Shown: positions 34,858 to 44,825, counted from the stretch's first letter. The stretch is 64,000 nt of DNA from Lichenibacterium dinghuense (GCF_021730615.1 NZ_JAJLMN010000001.1:4785501-4849500), one strand, 5' to 3'. Notes: generated by a model from the sequence alone, not told the origin. Translations and numbers: made by a program.

Positions 34858-35605
34858 GGATCAGCATGCCCCCGTTCACGTCGATGGCGGTCCCGGTGAG
34901 GTAGGAGGACAGGTCGGAGGCGAGGAACAGGCAGGCGCCGGCCACGTCCGCGGCGTCGCCGAGCCGGTTCAGGGGGATGCCCTTGAGAATCTCGGTCCGC
35001 ATCGCGTCGGTGAGCTTGCCGGCGGTGATGTCCGTCTGGATCAGACCGGGCGTGATCGAGTTGACGCGGATATTGTCGGGGCCGAACTCCCGCGCCATGG
35101 CCTTGGCGAGGCCGAGCACGCCCGCCTTGGCGGCGGAATAATGTGGGCCGCCGAAGATGCCCCCGCCGCGCTGCGCCGAGACCGACGACATGCAGATGAT
35201 CGAGCCGGAATGCCGCTCCCTCATGAAGGGGATCACGGCCTGGCTGAGATAGAGCGTGCCGCGCAGGCTGACGTCCGTCACGGCCTCGTAGTTCTCGGGC
35301 GTGATGTCGAGGAAGCGGATCGGCTGCGTGATGCCGGCATTGTTGACCAGCACGTCGATGGCGCCAAGGGCCTCCGCCGCGGCCTCGGCGGCGGCGAGGC
35401 AGGCGCCCCGGTCGGTGACGTCGCAGCGGAGCCCGACGTGGCCCGATCCCGGCAGCGACGCCGCGGCTTCGCGCGACGCCCCCTGGTCGAGATCGAGGAT
35501 GGCCACGCGGGCGCCGTGCTCGGCGAAGAGGCGCGCCGTGCAGCGCCCGATGCCCCGCGCGCTCGCGGCACCCGAGATGACGGCGGTTTTATCTGAAAGA
35601 AGCAC
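34850..35605 (-). CDS. Short-chain dehydrogenase/reductase
   Basis: A 251-residue classical SDR. NAD(P) binding is in VISGAASARGIGRCTARLFA, the NNAG structural motif in DVLVNNAGITQP, and the catalytic Ser-Tyr-Lys in CMSSVSAQRGGGIFGGPHYS followed by AAKAG. Asp in ILDLD after the second strand favours NAD over NADP. It is likely to oxidise a sugar, polyol or acid in this pathway. The start is GTG with AAGGGA upstream. It follows the ABC binding-protein gene by 29 bases. Confidence 0.85.
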   Translation of the reverse strand: MLLSDKTAVISGAASARGIGRCTARLFAEHGARVAILDLDQGASREAAASLPGSGHVGLRCDVTDRGACLAAAEAAAEALGAIDVLVNNAGITQPIRFLDITPENYEAVTDVSLRGTLYLSQAVIPFMRERHSGSIICMSSVSAQRGGGIFGGPHYSAAKAGVLGLAKAMAREFGPDNIRVNSITPGLIQTDITAGKLTDAMRTEILKGIPLNRLGDAADVAGACLFLASDLSSYLTGTAIDVNGGMLIHG

Positions 35606-35634
35606 GTTGGATTTCCCTTGAAGCCCTGTGCGGA

Positions 35635-36621
35635 TCAGTAGGCGCCGGCGCTCGGCGGGTAGACGCGCTTCAGCTTGGCGAGCGATTCCGGGCTGTCGAC
35701 GTCCTTGGCCGTGACGAGCGGCTCCGCGAGGGCGAGGTCCTTGGTGACGGGCTTGCCCGTCAGCGCGTTGTAGACCTGCTGCACGGCCTCGATGCCCTGG
35801 CCGCCCGCCTCCTGGAGGAACAGGCCCTGGATGGTGCCCTCCTTGAGGAGCTTCACCGTGGTGGGGCTGCCGTCCGCCGTCGCGACCCCGACCTTGCCGA
35901 CGAGGCCACGTGTCTGGAGCACCTTGGCGGCGCCCGTCCCGGCCTCGTCGTACATGCCGTAGATGGCCTTGACGTCCGGATGCGCGGTCATCAGGTCGTT
36001 GGCCTGGTCGACGGCCTCCTTCACGGTCAACCCGTGGGTCTGCAGGACCTGCACGAGGTCGCAGCCGCCGGCCTTGAAGGATTCCGTCGCGCCCTTGAGG
36101 TATTTCTGGGCGTTCTCCCGGTCCTGCGGCAGGGACAGCATGCCGACCTGCTTGCCGCCCCGCTCCGTCGCGAGATCGCAGACGAACTTGCCCTCCTGGC
36201 GTCCGGCCTCCTCGTTGTTGGCCGTGACCGACGAGGTGAAGTCGGTTTCGCCCGGCTGGGGGCCGATGCCCGTGAAGGCGACGGGCACCTTCTTGTCCTT
36301 CAGCACCCGGAGGACCGGCGGCGTCGAGGTGGAGGACACGGGCCCCATCACGATCGCATCGACGCCCTTGGTCAGCGCCGTGCGGACGTTGGCCATCTGC
36401 TCGGCGGGCGAGTTGTGGGAGTCCATCTCCATGTAGGTGATGCCGAGCTCCGCCGCCCTGGTCTTGGCGCCGTAGGCCACCCACTGCCAGTAGGAGATGT
36501 CGAGCGAGGGAGCGATGTAGGCGACCGTCCAGGTCTTTTCGGCCGCCCCGGAGGGCGCCGCGCAGGCCGCCGACAGCGCGCCGCCGAGCAAGAGAGCCGT
36601 GATCCGTTTCGTCTCGACCAT
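35635..36621 (-). CDS. Sugar ABC transporter substrate-binding protein
   Basis: A 328-residue periplasmic protein of the ribose-binding (peripla_BP_4) type. The signal peptide ([21 protein letters not shown]) contains a Cys but no clean lipobox. [21 protein letters not shown] opens the first lobe; [20 protein letters not shown] and [11 protein letters not shown] are typical. The ligand is a small sugar or polyol; identity cannot be read off. It leads the downstream oxidoreductase genes and follows the permease gene by 32 bases. Confidence 0.87.
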   Translation of the reverse strand: MVETKRITALLLGGALSAACAAPSGAAEKTWTVAYIAPSLDISYWQWVAYGAKTRAAELGITYMEMDSHNSPAEQMANVRTALTKGVDAIVMGPVSSTSTPPVLRVLKDKKVPVAFTGIGPQPGETDFTSSVTANNEEAGRQEGKFVCDLATERGGKQVGMLSLPQDRENAQKYLKGATESFKAGGCDLVQVLQTHGLTVKEAVDQANDLMTAHPDVKAIYGMYDEAGTGAAKVLQTRGLVGKVGVATADGSPTTVKLLKEGTIQGLFLQEAGGQGIEAVQQVYNALTGKPVTKDLALAEPLVTAKDVDSPESLAKLKRVYPPSAGAY

Positions 36622-36653
36622 GATGTCCTCCCTGGGAGTGCTGCCCGGTGCCG

Positions 36654-37688
36654 TCACGCCCGGGCCTTGGTGACGCGGTCGATGAGCACCGCGACGAGGA
36701 TGACGAGGCCCGTGACCGAGCCCTGCCAGAAGCTGTTGACGCCGATGAGGTTCACGCCGTTCTGGATGACGGAGATCATCATGGCGCCCAGCATGGCGCC
36801 GACCGCCGATCCCGTGCCGCCGAACAGCGAGGCGCCGCCGATCACGCAGGCCGCGATGGCCTGCAGCATCATATTGCCGCCCGACGTCGCCTCGGCATTG
36901 GAGATGTAGCTGAGGCTCAGCATGCTGCTGAAGGCGGCGAGCAGCCCCGAGAGGACGTAGACGCCGCAGCGCGCGCCCCGCACCGGGATGCCGAGCAGGC
37001 GCGCCGCCCGGTCGTTGCTGCCCACCGCATAGATCCAACGACCTAGGACGAGCTTGCGCAGGGCCCATTCGAGGCCGACGACGCCGACGAGACAGAACAG
37101 CAGGTAGTTGACGACCCCCGGCACGAGGGCGCCCCCGTTCAGGGTCCAGAAGTCCGGGTCGAGGATGGCGATCGAGTGGCCGTCCGTGATCACGAAGGCG
37201 AGGCTGCCCGCGACCGCGTAGGTGATCAGCGTGACCACGAAGGGCGCGAGGCCGACAAAGGTGACGAGGAGGCCGTTGACGAGGCCCACCGCCGCGCCGA
37301 GCGCGAGGCCGGCCAGCGTGGCGGAGGGCCAGGACCAGCCGGCCCCGAGCGCGAGGCCCGCCACCATGCCGGACAGCGAGAAGGTGGAGCCGACCGACAG
37401 GTCGATGCCGCCCGTGATGACGACGAGGAGTTCGCCGAGCGCCATGATCACGAGGGGCGCCGCGGCCTGGGCCACGTTGGCGGTGTTGCCGGCCGAGAAG
37501 ACCTGGGGCGACCAGAAGCTCACCACCACGTCGATCAGGAGGATCGCCGCCGCGATGGCGAGCTCGGACCGGTATTGGCGGAAGGCGCGCACGGCCTGCG
37601 GGGCCCGGCTCGGTCCGGGCGCCGCGGCGGCCGGAGAGGTCACGCCGGCGCGGGGCAGATCGGTCATGCTGGGGTCTCGCTGGGTCAT
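36654..37688 (-). CDS. Sugar ABC transporter permease (RbsC-type)
   Basis: A 344-residue inner-membrane permease with about eight to ten hydrophobic segments. The signatures [19 protein letters not shown] and [19 protein letters not shown] define the ribose/xylose/galactose permease family. The ATG at 37688 follows the ATPase stop by a few bases; an ATG at 37667 is also possible. It would form a homodimeric channel with the ATPase encoded immediately upstream and take sugar from the binding protein encoded downstream. Confidence 0.9.
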   Translation of the reverse strand: MTQRDPSMTDLPRAGVTSPAAAAPGPSRAPQAVRAFRQYRSELAIAAAILLIDVVVSFWSPQVFSAGNTANVAQAAAPLVIMALGELLVVITGGIDLSVGSTFSLSGMVAGLALGAGWSWPSATLAGLALGAAVGLVNGLLVTFVGLAPFVVTLITYAVAGSLAFVITDGHSIAILDPDFWTLNGGALVPGVVNYLLFCLVGVVGLEWALRKLVLGRWIYAVGSNDRAARLLGIPVRGARCGVYVLSGLLAAFSSMLSLSYISNAEATSGGNMMLQAIAACVIGGASLFGGTGSAVGAMLGAMMISVIQNGVNLIGVNSFWQGSVTGLVILVAVLIDRVTKARA

Positions 37689-37690
37689 GA

Positions 37691-39160
37691 TCAGGCCGCC
37701 ATGCCGGTGGCCCGGGCGAGCGCCACATCGGACAGATCGTCGAGCAGGGCGCTCGGCTCGCCCGTGAGATCGAAGGCGATGGCGCGGGTCGCGACGGCAG
37801 CCAGTTCTGAGAATTCCGTCGACCACCAGACCACGATGGTGCCCGCCTCGGCGAGCCCGCGCACGATCTCGTAGATGTCCCGTTTGGTGCCGACATCGAC
37901 GCCGCGGGTGGGCTCCTCCAGCACCAGCACGGCGGGGGGCGTGTCGAGCCAGCGGGCCAGCAGCAGCTTCTGCTGCGTGCCGCCGCTCAAGGTGCGCGGC
38001 AGCACGTCGACCGACGTCGCCTTGATCGACAGGAGCCGGAGGGCGGCCTCGGCGCGTTGGACCTCGCGGCCGAGCGCCAGCCTGGCCCGCCGCGCCACGC
38101 GGGTGCCCGCCACGATGTTGTCGGTGAGGGGCAGGGTCGCGAGCAGCCCCTTCTCGGCCCGGTCCCCCGACACGTAGCCGATGCCGCGGCGCACCGCCTC
38201 GGCTGGGCTGCGGAAGCGAAGGGGCCGCCCCCCGAAGGCGATGTCCCAGCGCCGGGACGGGGCGGCCCCGATCAGCGCCCCGATGAGGTCGCCCGGTCCC
38301 TCGGGTGAGCCGGCGAGGCCGAGGACGTCTCCGGCCGCGAGAGCCATGGCCAGTGCCCCGCAGCGCAATTCCAGGCGAGGCTCGCCGGACTGCGCCTCGC
38401 CGCGCCGGACAGGCGGCGCCACGGCGGCCCGGGCCTGCCCCATCGCGGCCACGATGGCATCGTCGTCGATCTCGCCGAGCGGCGCAGCATCCACGGCGGT
38501 GCGCCCGTCACGGATCACCGTGCAGGCGTCCGCCACCGCGCGGATCTCGTTCATGCGGTGAGACACGAGGACCGCGCTGATGCCTTCGTCGCGGGCGAGC
38601 CGGCGCAGGATGGCGAACAGGCGCTCGCTTTCCCCGAAGGTGAGGTTGGCGGTGGGCTCGTCGAGCAGCAGGAGCCGCGCTCCCGAATGCAGCGCGCGGG
38701 CGATCTCGACGAGCTGGCGCTGGTGGAGGTCGAGCGCGCCCGCCGGCCGGTGCAGCACCGCAGCCGGCAGGCGGGGGTCGAGGAGCGCCAGGGCGCGGGC
38801 CGCGGCCTCGTCGCCCCGGCCCGAACGGTAGAGGCGGAGAGCGCCGCGCTCGGCCGGCAAGCGGATGTTCTCGGCGACGGACAGATGCGGCAAGAGGGCG
38901 AGCTCCTGGTGCACCACGGCGACGGCGCCGCGCGGCGCCCCCTCGGCCCCATCGACGCGGACCGTGCCGGCGTCGGCCTCGAGATCGCCCGCCACGATGC
39001 GGATCAAGGTGGACTTGCCGGCGCCGTTGCCGCCCATCAAAGCGTGGATCTCGCCCGAGCGCACCCGCAGGCTCGCGCCCTTGAGCACGAACGTGGCGCC
39101 GAAGCGCTTGCCGATCCCTCGGGCTTCGAGCGCGAAGGGCCGCGCCGCCTCCTCCACCAT
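37691..39160 (-). CDS. Sugar ABC transporter ATPase (RbsA-type, two domains)
   Basis: A 489-residue protein with two nucleotide-binding domains, as in RbsA/XylG. The first has Walker [13 protein letters not shown] and Walker [13 protein letters not shown]; its LSGGQ-type signature is degenerate ([20 protein letters not shown]). The second lacks a canonical Walker A ([14 protein letters not shown]) but has a clear signature [15 protein letters not shown] and [14 protein letters not shown]. The asymmetry is normal for this family. The ATG at 39160 starts [20 protein letters not shown]; 106 bases separate it from the LysR gene. Confidence 0.9.
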   Translation of the reverse strand: MVEEAARPFALEARGIGKRFGATFVLKGASLRVRSGEIHALMGGNGAGKSTLIRIVAGDLEADAGTVRVDGAEGAPRGAVAVVHQELALLPHLSVAENIRLPAERGALRLYRSGRGDEAAARALALLDPRLPAAVLHRPAGALDLHQRQLVEIARALHSGARLLLLDEPTANLTFGESERLFAILRRLARDEGISAVLVSHRMNEIRAVADACTVIRDGRTAVDAAPLGEIDDDAIVAAMGQARAAVAPPVRRGEAQSGEPRLELRCGALAMALAAGDVLGLAGSPEGPGDLIGALIGAAPSRRWDIAFGGRPLRFRSPAEAVRRGIGYVSGDRAEKGLLATLPLTDNIVAGTRVARRARLALGREVQRAEAALRLLSIKATSVDVLPRTLSGGTQQKLLLARWLDTPPAVLVLEEPTRGVDVGTKRDIYEIVRGLAEAGTIVVWWSTEFSELAAVATRAIAFDLTGEPSALLDDLSDVALARATGMAA

Positions 39161-39266
39161 GGGTATCCTCGCCTGCCGGGGCGGTCTTCCGCGCCCTTTC
39201 CGACATGATGGCCGGGCGCCCTCGGCGGCGGCAAACGAATAAATCGGAACGACAGTTGAGCTGATT

Positions 39267-40187
39267 TCATCCGGGGAGCGGCGGCTCGCCGAGCTCGGCG
39301 AGGAGCCATTGAGCGAAGACGCGCAGGGTCCGGCGCCCGGCGCCCCGTTTCGGGTAGACGAGGCTGTGGCCGACGTAGCGGACGTCCTGCGCGATGCCGG
39401 CGAGCGGCGCCACGAGGCGGCCCGAGGCGAGCTCGCGCTCGGCGAGGCGCGTCGATTCCAGCGCGACCCCAAGCCCGTCGGCCGCGGCCGCGATGGCGAG
39501 GAAGCTGCGGTCGAAGCGCATGCCGCTGCCGCCCGGGGGTGCGGGCAGGCCGTTGGCGGCGAACCAGTCGGGCCATCGCACCTGCTTGCGGTCGCTCTGG
39601 ATCAGCACGAGGCCGAGCAGCGACTCGGCGCTGGTGATGCTCGGCGCCAGGGAGGGTGCGCAGAGCGGCGTCACCACCTCCTCGCCGAGCGGCACCGCGA
39701 CGACCCCCTCGCCCCGCACGGGGCCGTAGACGATGTCAGCGTCGAACTCATCGGCGGCGAGGTGGGGATAATCCGTGCTGGCGGCGAGCCGCACGACGAC
39801 GTCCGGGTGAGCTGCGAGGAAGGCCGCGAGGCGCGGCGTCAGGCACTGGGCCGCGAAGCTCGGCGCCGAATGGAGGCGCAGAAGCTGGGGGCCGCGGTTC
39901 GTCACCGTTTCGATGCCGATGCGCAGCTCCTCGAAGGCTGCACCCACATGCTTGATTAGCCGCTCGCCGTCGGGGCTCAGCCGCACCACGCGCCCGGAGC
40001 GCTCGAACAGCACGATGCCGAGCGCCTGTTCGAGGTTCATCACCGCATGGCTGACGGCGCTCGGCGATAGGTTGAGCTCGGCCGCGGCCGCCCGGAACGA
40101 GCCATGCCGCGCCGCGGCCTCGAAGGCGCGGACGGCCGACAGCGAAATGGTGTTCAGCACCGGCGGTCGCCGACGAGGTCGACGCAT
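39267..40187 (-). CDS. LysR-family transcriptional regulator
   Basis: A 306-residue regulator. The N-terminal HTH is ISLSAVRAFEAAARHGSFRA followed by AAELNLSPSAVSHAVMNLEQ, very like the GcvA/AmpR branch. The effector-binding domain covers about 100-300. It sits between the lactonase/transketolase genes and the ABC operon, all on the same strand, so it may regulate either or both in response to a pathway intermediate. I did not find a convincing T-N11-A palindrome that would fix its operator. Confidence 0.9.
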   Translation of the reverse strand: MRRPRRRPPVLNTISLSAVRAFEAAARHGSFRAAAAELNLSPSAVSHAVMNLEQALGIVLFERSGRVVRLSPDGERLIKHVGAAFEELRIGIETVTNRGPQLLRLHSAPSFAAQCLTPRLAAFLAAHPDVVVRLAASTDYPHLAADEFDADIVYGPVRGEGVVAVPLGEEVVTPLCAPSLAPSITSAESLLGLVLIQSDRKQVRWPDWFAANGLPAPPGGSGMRFDRSFLAIAAAADGLGVALESTRLAERELASGRLVAPLAGIAQDVRYVGHSLVYPKRGAGRRTLRVFAQWLLAELGEPPLPG

Positions 40188-40373
40188 TCCCCGACCATGC
40201 GCCCTTCCCTCCCGTCGGCCGCCGTTCAGCGCTCCCCCGGCCCTCGTCCGGGATGGTCACGAGCGGCTGCGTCGGGGAGATGCGTGTCGAACGTCATACC
40301 GCGTCTCGACCCGCTGTCGACCACTTCGAACGTTTCGTGTCACGCGACTGGGCCGAGGCGGGCGCGCGTGCCG

Positions 40374-41270
40374 TCAGGCGCGCCCGAGCTTCGGCCGGTG
40401 CAGGGGCAGGCCGTCGCAGGGCACCGCGAGGCTCTCGACGTGGCCGATGCCGACTTCGGTCACGTAGAGGGTGCGACCCGCGGGCGCGAAGGCGCAGTTG
40501 GTCGGATTGGGGCCGTGGAGGGCGAGGCGCTCCGCCACCCTGCCGGAGCCGTCGACGACCGACACGTTCCCCTGGCCGTAGACCGTGCAGTAGATCCGCC
40601 CGTCCGCGCCGAACTTCATGCCGTCCGGTCCCTTGAAGCCTGGATTGTCGTCCGGTTGGAGCACGTTGGCGAAGAGCTCGCGCCGGGCTTCGCCGGCGCC
40701 GAACACGTCGTAACGGTAGATGTCGCCGGGGAAAGAGGCGTTGGCGTAGAGCGCGCCCGCGGCGTCGAAGGCGATGCCGTTGGTGAAGCGGATGCCGCGA
40801 TCGATGCAGCGCAGGACCACCCCGGCCCGGGGGTCGATCTCGTAGACGCGGCCGTCCCAGGCGAGGTCTAGGTAGTCGGCTCGAAAATTCTGCCCGTCGA
40901 GGAAGTCCGTCAGCGCGAGCCCCGAATCGGTTAGGTAGAGGTGGCCGTCCGGCCCGAAGGCGAGGTCGTTGGGGAAGCGGAACCGCCCTTCGTCGCCGCC
41001 CTCGATCCGCAGCACCTCGCGCCCGTCGGGGGCGATGCAGACGACGGCGCGGTGGCCCGCTTCCGCGATCCACAGGAGGCCGTCGCCGTCCACCGCGAGC
41101 CCGTTTGGACGCCCGCCCGTCGTTTTGACGACGCGGCGCGTCCCCTCGTCATCGATGTGCGAAACGCAGAGCCGGTCGCCCGACATCTCGGTGACGTAGA
41201 GCCCTCCCTCGGCCAGCGTCACCGGCCCCTCGGGCGCGCCGACCCCCGCCGCGAAGATCGCGTGATCCAT
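40374..41270 (-). CDS. SMP-30/gluconolactonase-like protein
   Basis: A 298-residue six-bladed beta-propeller. The metal-binding Glu is in GAPEGPVTLAEG; further ligands are expected in RPNGLAVDGDGLLWIAEAG, RFTNGIAFDAAGALYA and the Asp of GPDGMKFGADGRIY. The family hydrolyses sugar lactones such as gluconolactone or xylonolactone. Together with an SDR it could oxidise a sugar to its lactone and open the ring, feeding the acid-processing enzymes of the block. It follows the transketolase genes with a gap of 74 bases. Confidence 0.85.
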   Translation of the reverse strand: MDHAIFAAGVGAPEGPVTLAEGGLYVTEMSGDRLCVSHIDDEGTRRVVKTTGGRPNGLAVDGDGLLWIAEAGHRAVVCIAPDGREVLRIEGGDEGRFRFPNDLAFGPDGHLYLTDSGLALTDFLDGQNFRADYLDLAWDGRVYEIDPRAGVVLRCIDRGIRFTNGIAFDAAGALYANASFPGDIYRYDVFGAGEARRELFANVLQPDDNPGFKGPDGMKFGADGRIYCTVYGQGNVSVVDGSGRVAERLALHGPNPTNCAFAPAGRTLYVTEVGIGHVESLAVPCDGLPLHRPKLGRA

Positions 41271-41344
41271 CGTGTTTCCCTCCCCCTGTCGGCCGCGCCT
41301 GTCCCGGCGCGGTTCCGCAATTTCAGCTCAGCACGGTCGGCGGC

Positions 41345-42364
41345 TCAGAGCCATCCCTTCACGGCCGCCACCATGGCCGAGGTCGAGATGCCGTAGCGGT
41401 CGTGCAGCGTCGGCAGCGCGCCCGCGTCGAGGAAGGCGTCCGGCAGGCCGATCTGCTTGAACGGCACGGACACGCCCTCGCGCATCAGCACGCCCGCCAC
41501 GGCCTCGCCGAGGCCGCCCACCACCGTGTGGTTCTCCGCCACCACGACGAGGCGTCCGCCCCGGCGCGCTTCGGCGAGGATCGTTTCCACGTCGAGCGGC
41601 TTGATGGTCGGCACGTGCAGCACGGCCGCCTTCACGTTGTCGGTCGCGAGCCGTTCGGCGGCTTCCAGCGCCCGCATGGTCATCAGGCCGCTCGACACGA
41701 ACAGCACGTCCGAGCCGTCCACGATGCGCTTCGCCCGGCCGAGCTCGAAGGAGTAGTCGTACCTGTCGAGCACGATGGGAACATTGCCCCGCAGGAGGCG
41801 CATGTAGACCGGCCCCTTGTGGGCCGCGATGGCCGGCACCGCCCCCTCGATGTCGAGCGCGTCGCAGGGGTCTACGATGGTGAGGTTGGGCAGGCCCCGG
41901 AAGATCGCGAGGTCTTCCGTCGCCTGGTGGCTCGGCCCGTATCCGGTGGTCAGGCCGGGCAGCGCGCAGCAGATCTTGACGTCGAGGTTCTCCTCCGCGA
42001 TCGCCATGCAGATGAAGTCGTAGGCTCGCCGCGACGCGAAGACCGCATAGGTGGTGGCGAAGGGCGTGAAGCCTTCCCGCGCGAGGCCGGCCGCGGCGCC
42101 CATTAGCAGCTGTTCGGCCATGCCCATCTGGTAGAAGCGGTCCGGATAGGCCTGCGCGAAGATGTGCAGGTCGGTGTATTTGGCGAGGTCGGCGCTGAGG
42201 CCGACGATCTCGGGGCGCGTCCGGGCCAGCTCCACCAGCGCGCGGCCGAAGGGCGCGGGCCGCGTCGGCTGGTCGGCCCCGGCGATCGAGGCGATCATGG
42301 CCGAGGTCTTCAGCCGCTCCCCGGCGGGGCGGGGCGCCGGCCTGCGATACTTGTCGCGCATCAT
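41345..42364 (-). CDS. Transketolase C-terminal subunit
   Basis: A 339-residue protein with the transketolase pyrimidine-binding domain (PTRPAPFGRALVELARTRPE, FYQMGMAEQLLMGAAAGLAR containing the Glu that activates thiamine, and TTYAVFASRRAYDFI) and the C-terminal domain (VLHVPTIKPLDVETI and VVAENHTVVGGLGEAV). It pairs with the N-terminal subunit, whose stop it overlaps as ATGATG. This split transketolase resembles the apulose-4-phosphate transketolase type (AptA/AptB) of apiose use by general similarity that I recall, not by a search; sugar-alcohol pathways have similar pairs. Confidence 0.85.
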   Translation of the reverse strand: MMRDKYRRPAPRPAGERLKTSAMIASIAGADQPTRPAPFGRALVELARTRPEIVGLSADLAKYTDLHIFAQAYPDRFYQMGMAEQLLMGAAAGLAREGFTPFATTYAVFASRRAYDFICMAIAEENLDVKICCALPGLTTGYGPSHQATEDLAIFRGLPNLTIVDPCDALDIEGAVPAIAAHKGPVYMRLLRGNVPIVLDRYDYSFELGRAKRIVDGSDVLFVSSGLMTMRALEAAERLATDNVKAAVLHVPTIKPLDVETILAEARRGGRLVVVAENHTVVGGLGEAVAGVLMREGVSVPFKQIGLPDAFLDAGALPTLHDRYGISTSAMVAAVKGWL

Positions 42365-43221
42365 GCGGGCCTCCCGGCGTCGAGGATGTCCAGGGCGCGG
42401 CTCCACTCGTCGGGTTCGACGCGCAGGAAGTGGTTGCGCTCGCGCTCCTCCAGGAAGGGCACGCCCTTCCCCATGCGGGTGTCGCAGATCACGACGCGCG
42501 GCTTGTCCACGTCGCTGTGGCGCGCGCGGTCGAAGGCCGCGACGACGGCGTCGAGGTCGTTGCCCTCGACGCGCTGGGCGAACCAGCCGAAGGCCTCGAA
42601 CTTGGGGAGGAGCGGCTCGAAGTCGAGCACGCCCGTCGAGGGCCCGTCGGCCTGCATCTGGTTGACGTCGACGATGCCGATCAGGTTGCGGAGCTTGTAG
42701 GAGCCGGCCGACATGGCGGCCTCCCAGGTCGATCCCTCATCGAGCTCGCCATCCGAGAACAGGTTGTAGACGAAGCTCTTCGAGTCCTTGCGCCTGAGAC
42801 CGAGCGCCACACCGACCGCGATCGGCAGCCCGTGGCCGAGCGAGCCGCCGGTGATCTCCATGCCGGGCGTATAGGCCGCCATGCCGGACATGGGCAGGCG
42901 GCTGTCGTCCGACCCGTAGGTCTCGATCTCGTCCTCGGGGATGATCCCGGCCTCGATCAGGGCGGCGTAGAGGGCGATCGCATAATGGCCGATGGAGAGG
43001 AGGAAGCGGTCGCGGCCTTCCCACTCGGGATCCGCCGGCCGGTAGGTCATCGCGTGGAAATACGAGACGGCCAGCACGTCGGCGATGCCGAGCGCCTGGG
43101 CGATGTAGCCCTGGCCCTGCACCTCGCCCATGCGGAGCGCGTTGCGGCGGATCCGGTAGGCGCGCTGGGCGAGGCTGACGTTGGAGAGATGGTTCGGCGG
43201 CGGCGCGCCCGGTGCGTCCAT
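42361..43221 (-). CDS. Transketolase N-terminal (thiamine diphosphate-binding) subunit
   Basis: A 286-residue subunit binding thiamine diphosphate and metal. FLLSIGHYAIALYAALIEAG has the conserved His; EITGGSLGHGLPIAVGVALG and FSDGELDEGSTWEAAMSAGS hold the Gly-Asp-Gly motif; LIGIVDVNQMQADGPSTGVL completes the cofactor site. The ATG at 43221 has GGAGGCAGGA upstream and removes a low-complexity N-terminal extension starting at 43479. First gene of the minus-strand catabolic block; the ~880 bases upstream hold no other gene of the block except a tartrate dehydratase remnant on the opposite strand. Confidence 0.87.
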   Translation of the reverse strand: MDAPGAPPPNHLSNVSLAQRAYRIRRNALRMGEVQGQGYIAQALGIADVLAVSYFHAMTYRPADPEWEGRDRFLLSIGHYAIALYAALIEAGIIPEDEIETYGSDDSRLPMSGMAAYTPGMEITGGSLGHGLPIAVGVALGLRRKDSKSFVYNLFSDGELDEGSTWEAAMSAGSYKLRNLIGIVDVNQMQADGPSTGVLDFEPLLPKFEAFGWFAQRVEGNDLDAVVAAFDRARHSDVDKPRVVICDTRMGKGVPFLEERERNHFLRVEPDEWSRALDILDAGRPA

Positions 43222-43606
43222 CGGTATCCTGCCTCCCTGGATGGAGGCCATGATCGCCGCCATGTCTGGTGAGCGACGCCGAGGCCTTCCGTTTCGGGAA
43301 CCATCTTGGTGAACTGCAGTCCAGCCGGCAAACGTGGATTTCTCAAGCGTGGATGAGCCCGCCTCACCTTTCGCCGGGCCGATCCGGGGCGGCCTGCCGG
43401 TCCTGTTATCAGGCAGGGCAGCACCGCCAACGACCGGGACGAGAGGCGCACACGCCGCTCCCTGAAAGAAGGTCTCCATCTCTTTAATTCATGCCCACGC
43501 TGGTCGGCGCCCTGCCATGCGGCTCCATGAGAGCTGGCGCACTCGATGCTGCGCCACAAAAACATTATGCTGCGTTGCGGCACGACATCAGAGAGGTGGT
43601 TTCCGA

Positions 43607-43792
43607 ATGACTCAGCAGAGCGGTGTGGCGGACGCGCGATCGACAATCGAGATCCTGGCGGAAGCTCGCGAGCTCCAGTCGCGATATGCACCCCGCCTGA
43701 TCGGCGTGATCGCTTCCTGCCTCGGTGCGTCTTTGATAGGCCTGAGCTGGAGGCTTCGCGCGCATTCGGGCCCTCAGATCGTCTCCCGCTGA
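43607..43792 (+). CDS. Possible small protein (61 aa)
   Basis: A 61-codon frame beginning MTQQSGVADARSTIEILAEA with an amphipathic helix (EARELQSRYAPRLIGVIASC) and a weak hydrophobic stretch near residues 36-48. The shape resembles small alphaproteobacterial proteins with an A-R-x-L-R helix, but I cannot assign a family. GAGAGG lies about 14 bases before the ATG. It stands alone in an otherwise empty stretch. Confidence 0.3.
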   Translation: MTQQSGVADARSTIEILAEARELQSRYAPRLIGVIASCLGASLIGLSWRLRAHSGPQIVSR

Positions 43793-44114
43793 AAGCGGAA
43801 CATCCATGAGCGACCCGCTCCATCGGCAGGGCGTCGATCGGGTCAGCGCAAAGGCGCCCCACTCTGAGTTCGAAGCGCTGGACATCTGTCTCGGTCGTGG
43901 CTCGACGTCGTCCGATCACCCTCAATGACGGCACGGTCGCGCCGTTCACGTCCGATCGACCCATGGAGCCGAGCCGATGGCCGTATCGGCCCGGGCGAGA
44001 ACAGGACGAGCGCAGTGTGCTGAGGAGCGAAGACGCGTTTCCTGCCAAAGCTACGCGCGCTGCTGTCGACCCAGCACCGCCGCTCGTTGGAGAAGGGACT
44101 TGTCTCCGAACCGG
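43793..44114. other. Empty stretch before the tartrate dehydratase remnant
   Basis: I see no gene, RNA or clear repeat. The open frames are short and of biased composition. The junction where the dehydratase homology begins (near 44133) lies at its right end and marks an old deletion or recombination point. Confidence 0.4.
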
Positions 44115-44825
44115 ATGACGAGATCGGCCGATCCCGGCAAGGGCGTTGAGCAGCTCCGCGCTGAGATGCGCTCCTATCTCGACCGCGGCTACACGGTCGT
44201 GAAGATGAAGATCGGCAACGGCATCGCCGAGGACCGTCCCCGCATCGAGGGCGCGCTCGCCGAGATCGGGGGCCGGGCGCGGCTCGCCGTCGACGCCAAC
44301 GGCCGCCTCGGGCTGAGGGAGGCCATCGCCTATGCCGAGATGCTCAACGACTATCCGCTGTTCTGGTACGAGGAGGCGGGCGACCCGCTCGACTACGCGC
44401 TGCAGGCGGCGCTGGCCGAGGTCTACCCCGGCCCGATGGCGACGGGCGAGAACCTGTTCTCACACCAGGACGCGCGCAACCTGCTGCGCCACGGCGGGAT
44501 GCGGCCCGACCGCGACTGGCTGCAGTTCGACTGCGCCCTGTCCTACGGGCTGTGCGAGTACCGCCGCACGCTGGACTGCGTGACGGCGGCGGGCTGGTCG
44601 CCCGCGCGCTGCATCCCGCACGGCGGCCACCAAATGTCGCTCGCCATCGCGGCCGGCCTCGGGCTCGGCGGTAACGAGAGCTACCCCGACCTGTTCCAGC
44701 CCTTCGGCGGCTTCCCGGACGGGGTGCGCGTGGAGGACGGCCACGTCGTTCTGTCGGACCTGCCCGGCATCGGCTTCGAGGGCAAGGCCGAGCTGATCCG
44801 GGTCATGCGCGAGCTCGCCGACTGA
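44115..44825 (+). pseudogene. 5'-truncated D(-)-tartrate dehydratase (enolase superfamily)
   Basis: About 235 codons of the C-terminal barrel of an enolase-superfamily acid-sugar dehydratase. VVKMKIGNG holds the catalytic Lys pair, RLAVDANGRL and FWYEEAGDPLDY the metal-binding Asp and Glu, MATGENLFSHQDARNLL the next Glu, and CIPHGGHQMSLAIAAGLGLG the catalytic His. The closing FPDGVRVEDGHVVLSDLPGI matches D(-)-tartrate dehydratase of bradyrhizobia as I recall it. Homology starts abruptly near 44133 (DPGKGVEQLRAEM). The N-terminal capping domain, roughly 150 residues, is absent and not found upstream, so the gene is a remnant. It is opposite in strand to the catabolic block. Confidence 0.75.

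Noticed and set aside
33001-34899. Plus-strand frame of 632 codons opposite dctP and the dehydrogenase
   Set aside because: Same reason: antisense of two genes with clear catalytic motifs, biased composition.
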